Positions 58,704-64,000 of a stretch of DNA of 64,000 nt are shown here, in pieces. The stretch covers positions 61,607,787-61,671,786 of the forward strand of contig OX421962.1 of the NCBI GenBank assembly GCA_949128115.1. The letters run 5' to 3'. The stretch comes from Anaspis maculata. Taxonomy: Eukaryota > Arthropoda > Insecta > Coleoptera > Scraptiidae. The stretch's first letter is position 1. The number at the start of each line of letters is the position of its first letter. The notes beneath the pieces are model-generated. The model did no database searches. It had not been told where the DNA came from and worked only from the letters and a program-made list of their open reading frames with translations. The translations under genes were made by a program, and so were the position numbers.

Positions 58704-58977
58704 CGTAAATGCATATCTTCGTAGCTTCTTTGAACTTTCTTCTCGGTACAGCCATTTTCAACAAGTTGTTCTCTTTCGTCAAAACATGAGCAGATGAAAT
58801 GTAGGTCAGGTAGAAACGAGAAGTGTGATCATAATTGTCACAAGTGACAGTTGGCGCCGATGTCTTGTTGTTTTGAGCGCTGTTGCCATTCTCGTTGTTC
58901 CTGAACTTCCACAAATGATCATTGAACTTAATTTCAATGAAACATTTCCTTTGAATATAGAAAATGGTATCTAACAT
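58704..58977 (-). CDS. Candidate first coding exon, unrecognised gene
   Basis: ATG at 58977 opens 91 codons (MLDTIFYIQRKCFIEIKFND) and ends at ATTTACG|GTATGTG, a good donor in phase 1. The composition is balanced and not repeat-like, with a basic patch (MAVPRRKFKEATKICIY). It lies outside recognisable mobile elements. I find no clear second exon to the left. A single-exon reading would continue to 58597. No family is recognised. Confidence 0.35.
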
Positions 58978-59906
58978 TCAACCAAATTATTTGTGGAATT
59001 TTAGGTGCACTGCAATATTTTTTAGTGTTAATTTTCAATATCGGTGTACGAAACTATGAAATTCGCGCCAGACATGCGCACTCAAAAAAAACGAAACGAA
59101 GGGACCTATTATTATAAGTACCTCTACATCAGTCACAAGCACGAAGCCAGGACCAGCTGCTGAGCCGCAGCGCCGCGACTGTAAAAATCACATCCCCATA
59201 TAAGTGCATAAGTATACATTCTTTTAAAAAAGAGAGGTATCTTCCTTGAGAATTAATCAAGTTAATTCTTTCACTAAAGATTTCTTCATTTCTTTCTGCA
59301 GATTTCATTCGCTGGATGAATGCATCTATCTGTAATGGGACGCAAATTGTCTCGATGTCGAAGTCAATATACATAATTTTCACTTTGTGGAATCGCGGGG
59401 CTGAACCCGCTTCTTACAAAAATTGTATCTTCTATAGCAATAAAGGAATCAAAATTATTATTTCACTAAAAATGTCTCTATTACTTTCTGCATATTTCGT
59501 TTGCTGGATGTATGCATGTATTTAGAACGATTCGTAAGATTCCTCGATGTAGAAGTTAACACTGTATCGTTAAGTACAGACTTTTCAAACATTTAATTTT
59601 TGTTTGCAATCGCACGGCCGAAAACAAATATTTTTGGTGTCTATTCCCATCCGCAGACAATTAGCGTAAATTTGCAAGAAACCTGATACCGCTACGACTC
59701 TTCGTTCAGGAGGAGTTCAACTACAAGACGGACGGACGGACTTCAAAGCGCAGCTAATAGCGGATTTCCTACGAAAATGCGCTAAAAACAGAAGCTTTAC
59801 CTATATCACACAACTCCACTACAATAGAAATGGCGGAAAACTCATTTGAAAAGTTTATACACATGTGTTTTAGTACCAGAATAATCGTTTAGGACCATAT
59901 TTCCAA

Positions 59907-60068
59907 TAGGTCTATTCCAACAACAGTCAAAAACATATCTAGAACACTCTTCAAAGCATCCGTCCAAATGAATTATTTTGAACGTCAATCTTTACGATAT
60001 TAATTCATTTGGACGCATGCTTTGAACGGTTCTAGAACTGGTTTTGACTGTTGTTGGAACAAACCTAT
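59907..60068. mobile_element. Palindromic MITE
   Basis: The ends TAGGTCTATTCCAACAACAG and its inverse near 60040-60068 pair. AAAGCATCCGTCCAAATGAA pairs with TTCATTTGGACGCATGCTTT. About 160 bp. Confidence 0.7.
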
Positions 60069-60110
60069 TATATTCGTTTTTTAAGTAATGCCATTTACAT
60101 TTTCTTCCAA

Positions 60111-60344
60111 ATGGACCTTTTCAGAAAAGAGAGACAGATGCGTGCGCGTTCGTACCGCGCAGTTGGTGGTGTCTAGCTATAACGGCGCCTAATATCTCCA
60201 AGAGAAACTCCGTTCGATTTGAACGAACTTTTTCAAATATTCTGCGCGCTGGTCCGACAGAGAGGTGCGCGCCACCACACTGCGGCCATGTGGGGGCTGC
60301 ACGTAAATCGTGCGAGAGAGACCGCCTTTATTGAAAAGGTCCAT
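60111..60344. mobile_element. Palindromic MITE
   Basis: The ends ATGGACCTTTTCA and TTGAAAAGGTCCAT are inverses. The inner arms are GC-rich and imperfect (GGCGC, CGCGC tracts). Confidence 0.55.
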
Positions 60345-60639
60345 TGATCTTTACCCAACTGTAATTTGAAGTCACGTTTCGTGTAGTCCTGCAATAGATT
60401 TCTTATAGGCTTGTTTGTGTATATAAAGTGGAGGGTACTCCCAAGAAACAATGTTCAATTCAACATTCAACGTGAACAACTATGACATAAGGTTGTCAAT
60501 AGTAGGCCTATACCTTTACAAGCTCGCAGTCGCAGTGATTACTGATAAGAACCACCTTCAATATATTTTCAAGCGGTAATGTAAGTTGAAATACAATACC
60601 CATTAATGATTCAAAAATTTATTTGGAACGATTTAAAAA

Positions 60640-62358
60640 TCACAAAAATACTTTATTGTATTATGATTATGACTAGTGATAAAAACACAATAAAGCATAG
60701 TAACTATTAGTTTAAAAAGAACACAATGTTAAAATATTAAAACATTAAAGTATGGTGTGAAATAAAAATCCTTGGTATATGAGCTAGCATACAATATGGC
60801 GTTACGATTGGGAACTAGCAAAAATGCCAACTGTGTGAAAATTTCACTTGTCAAAATTTTAAAAACAGTTAATAGGTAGGTAGTTAAAAATGAACAAACT
60901 TGAAATGGGTAGCTAAAAACGGACATTATTACACCATACCAATGTGAACCGGGCCCAGCCCAATGCAAAACAAAAAATAGATTCTTAAAAAAATCAAAAA
61001 CACATGTGAGAATGAAATTGTTATTTACATTACTAAAATAAACTAGAGTGAGAGTGCACTTTAACTTTCAGCAATCAGGATGAATAGGGCAATATAACAA
61101 TTTCATCCTTGAATAAAAAAGTACTTACTTATATAAAAAGTCAAAAATTAAAATAGAAAAATTGGCAAAGTTGCCGACAGCAGAGAATCTTAAAAATAGA
61201 TAAAATCTTGAGCGTGCTGATCTTTATCTACTTTTTTGATTCATAGGTAACTGTTACATAGTCAATAGTGGAGAAATATTTCATTTTTGGTCAAGTACAT
61301 ATTATTTTTCAAGTTCAACAATTATATTAGCACAATGTCGGCGCTAGTGAGCGCTTCAACATGAAATATTTCATCACAAAAATTACTTAAAATCTAAATC
61401 ACAAACCACGATAAAATGTTTAAAATAAAATAAAAAGAGAATAAACAAAAATAACGAAAACTTCTCGCATTTTGAAACACCTCCACCTTTGAGCGCTGGA
61501 ATAAAAATTGCGAGGTAGAGGAATGCAAAATATTTTAATAGTAATACTTTAAAAAATCTAACAGTATATGGTTAATACTATTTTACTATCAATGTTGCTT
61601 ATCAAAGCACACTTTATGTATATTATTGGTAGCCAATAATCATATCCGAAACATAGCCTTGTTATTACCAGAAAACAGTCCAATCTTCACAGTTTAATAC
61701 TGTAAATTTTACTATCCCTAGGGACATCAAAAAGTACCCAAGTGCCCACCTAAATTTATAGTTTAAATTAAACACAATTAGGTTTTTAAAATTTCAAAGC
61801 GATCAAACATCAAACACTTAAAACTACGAAATAGCTTACAAATTTGCATCTACCAGTTGAAATAGCTAAAAATTTTGATTCTAACATCACGCTGATTGTA
61901 GTGGACTCATATTGACGTTTTCTTTTCCATATAACCTATCTTAATCAGACTATATAATTCAATAATATGTCGCACTTTTATCTTATAGGAAACAAGAAAA
62001 ACGTTAGAAACTTGTGTATACAGTAACAGGTTGAAAATTACACTACATAATACTGGAATGTATCTGTCACAATATTAGACTTTAACAATAATTATAATTA
62101 CTATTAGAGTTATTGAAAACTCTTAAAAAGGCCACCATGATAAAGGCTCATATAAACTTGAAGCTACTAGAAAACTACTTAATCTAAAAAAATTCATAAC
62201 AGTAATAAAACGAACTATATACTTAAATCTAAAGGATGTGGGTTAAATAGTGTGAAAATATTCACCTATGTTCAATTTGTCGAACATAAGAACAGTGAGT
62301 ATTGCATGTCTAAATGAAGCATGTTCAATATTTTAAGATTATTAAAAATCGTACTTGC
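60640..62358 (-). other. orb: Probable long 3' UTR of orb
   Basis: 1.7 kb of AT-rich sequence without ORFs follows the orb stop codon. The only hexamer noted is a minus-strand AATAAA at 60657-60652, which may be the distal poly(A) site. Long regulatory 3' UTRs are known for orb in Drosophila. The extent here is inferred. Confidence 0.4.
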
Positions 62359-63402
62359 TTAGTTAGGAGATGAGGCCGTATTCAAACCCAGAACAGTGCT
62401 GTTCTTTGAATTCCTCATCAACGGTTTGTGATGACGGATGTCATTGTTGTGATGCCACTGCCAGCATGTGCGACAAAAATAGCGGAAACAGATTATGTCA
62501 CGGCAAAAGTAAGGTCCCTGCTGGACACCGCAAATTGAACACAACGAATCCTCCAAATAGGGGTCGACTTGGACCTGGTTTGTAAAAGAATTAGAAATAT
62601 ATCCAATCGAATAGCCCTAACTACTCACCTTTTTAGTGAACTTCGAAGTTTTTATTTCAATAAACGCCGCAGCAACTGCTTTCATGTAGGATCGTGGATT
62701 ATTGAAAGTCACCCTGCCTGATCCAATTGGATATTTGTACTTGTCAGTATCGATACCTGTGAAAGTTTCAGATCAAATTCGTTCTCTCCACAAGAGTATT
62801 TATTTCTCTTAAACGCACCAGTATATACAACTCCATCAAATAAATCGTTCATTATCTTGGCCAGTCCTTCAGCATTCAACATGCCATGTAGAGCTCCGAC
62901 AAACACGGTCTTGCTGGGATCCAATTTTTGCGTTGTCGACTTTGTGCAATTGGAATCGTTGATGAACCAAGGGATCACTTGGACCTAAATTTCAGTAACA
63001 GAGTATAAAACGCTTATTGCAAAAACTACTATGTATAGTAATAATCATTATTGTGGAATCGTGGGATTAATTTTACCTCCTTGGCTTTCATCCGCTTGGA
63101 GCTGATTTTATAGTACCAATTTCCGGAATTCGCATTATCATTGGTGCAAGCTTGAAGAAGAGATCTTACATTTTTTTCGGACTCGAAGATAATGTAAACA
63201 TATCCTTTGGGCTGAGATGCCTGCTTGTCCTTTCCCGGCCATTCCACGCGAATCGGTCCAAACTGTTTGAATGTTTGAACAAGTGCTTGTTCAGAAATGT
63301 CCCATGGAACGCCGCCCAAAAACACCTTGCTGGAATAACCAGATGGCTTGGTGGTTCTTGGGGGCAATACGCCGCTCCAAGTGCAAGTTGCATCATAAAC
63401 CG
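62359..63402 (-). CDS. orb: Orb / CPEB1, C-terminal half (5' end lies beyond the window)
   Basis: Four exons: 63402-63077, 62984-62819, 62756-62629 and 62574-62359. The phases close to TAA (about 278 codons). RRM1 begins [20 protein letters not shown] and includes the RNP1-like [12 protein letters not shown]2 begins [20 protein letters not shown] and continues [17 protein letters not shown] zinc-binding ZZ module follows ([36 protein letters not shown]). The GGVPWDI and SGRVTFNN wording is that of CPEB1/Orb, not Orb2/CPEB2-4. CPEB proteins bind UUUUAU-type elements in 3' UTRs and control polyadenylation and translation, especially in oocytes and neurons. The first exon shown starts in phase with two bases supplied by an upstream exon outside the window. 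One intron is only 62 nt. Confidence 0.94.
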
Positions 63403-63699
63403 CTGAAAAACGAATAATTGTTCTTGAGAATAAAGGTCCAAAAACGCAGCTGAAATGTTATCCTCGCTTAGCTTTCATTGTACTGCCCCAGGGCCCAACT
63501 TTGAAACCCACCCCGTTTCCTCTCAGATCTTTGTCCCTACCTGTCTAGAGGCATGTGAGTATCAAAAGTTAATATTGTTGTCCAACTGTTTTTCCAATCC
63601 CTAACAGCGATTTCGATTTACTTATGCACTGTTGTTCAGAACAGATTTCTCCCTTCAAAAATGAAGATAAAGAACTAATTTTCTTTATACGGTGTACTG

Positions 63700-64000
63700 G
63701 GAGTGTATAGCGATGCACCCACAAGTAAAGTAGGGAAACGTGAGCCCATCTGGAGTGGAAATTGCTGTGGTCGATAAGAGACATTGTCTATACCATGGTT
63801 GGCGGCTCTTGGCTGACGCTGCTAGGTGGAGCGATGGTCACTGAAGAAAATTATGGGCAAGCGGGGAGGTACTAAAGAGCCGCGAACCATAGTAGAGACG
63901 ATATCCCTTGTCAACAACAGCAATTTCCACTCTAGAGGGGCTCACGTTTTCCTACTTTCGCTACGTAGTCTCAAAAATTTTCACTTGTGGGTGCAATGCG
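63700..64000. repeat. Inverted repeat in an orb intron at the window edge
   Basis: GCACCCACAAGTAAAGTAGG and GAGTGGAAATTGCTGT near 63710-63770 pair with ACAGCAATTTCCACTC and CTTGTGGGTGCAATG near 63917-63998. The central pair is ACCATGGTTGGCGGCTC/GAGCCGCGAACCAT. About 290 bp, probably a MITE. It may run past the window. Confidence 0.65.

Noticed and set aside
62370..62585. 71-codon plus-strand ORF
   Set aside because: Antisense of the orb ZZ-domain exon.

Overview
The window is nuclear DNA of an arthropod, almost certainly an insect. It is AT-rich. Its genes are split by GT-AG introns and have orthologues in Drosophila and vertebrates. The spaces between exons are packed with short palindromic elements, long foldback elements, tRNA-derived SINEs and one jockey-like retrotransposon. 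I cannot fix the order from sequence alone. The many CACCCTGTATA-type ends and TAGGTA/TACCTA motifs recall hemipteran or beetle genomes, but that is an impression only. All exon borders below come from reading consensus splice sites, and I checked that the reading phases match across each intron.

Layout. Positions 59-453 (-) hold the first two exons of an unrecognised gene. It is head to head with a complete PEX11-gamma-type gene (964-1794, +). A complete Girdin/Daple (CCDC88 family) gene follows (2400-11164, +, 11 exons, about 1278 aa). It ends in the Daple-type Gly-Cys-Val tail and converges on taspase-1 (13809-18140, -, 5 exons). Next comes PINCH/steamer duck (18962-29117, +), with two alternative first exons. 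A membrane-anchored, catalytically dead angiotensin-converting-enzyme homologue (31158-39688, -, 10 exons) is next, then a single-Ig-domain membrane protein (46332-49964, -, 4 exons). The 3' half of the translational regulator orb/CPEB1 (62359-63402, -) sits at the right edge.

Regions between the genes. 19-25.9 kb is PINCH intron 1, with palindromic elements and a decayed THAP-domain ORF. 39.7-46.3 kb is mainly repeats, including a 2.05-kb TA-flanked element with arrays of an AATATT-rich unit. 50-58.2 kb holds three foldback elements and a 5'-truncated, frameshifted non-LTR retrotransposon. That retrotransposon is flanked by about 920-bp direct copies of its surroundings. The functional genes do not form a pathway: peroxisome division, cytoskeleton/Wnt scaffolding, protease processing, integrin adhesion, inactive peptidase, Ig receptor and mRNA translation control are simply neighbours.

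The most striking item is a complete type I hammerhead ribozyme core at 37678-37725 (+). It caps a roughly 120-nt hairpin inside intron 1 of the ACE-like gene, antisense to that gene. The stem uses many G-U pairs and no A-C mismatches, which points to selection acting on the plus-strand RNA.
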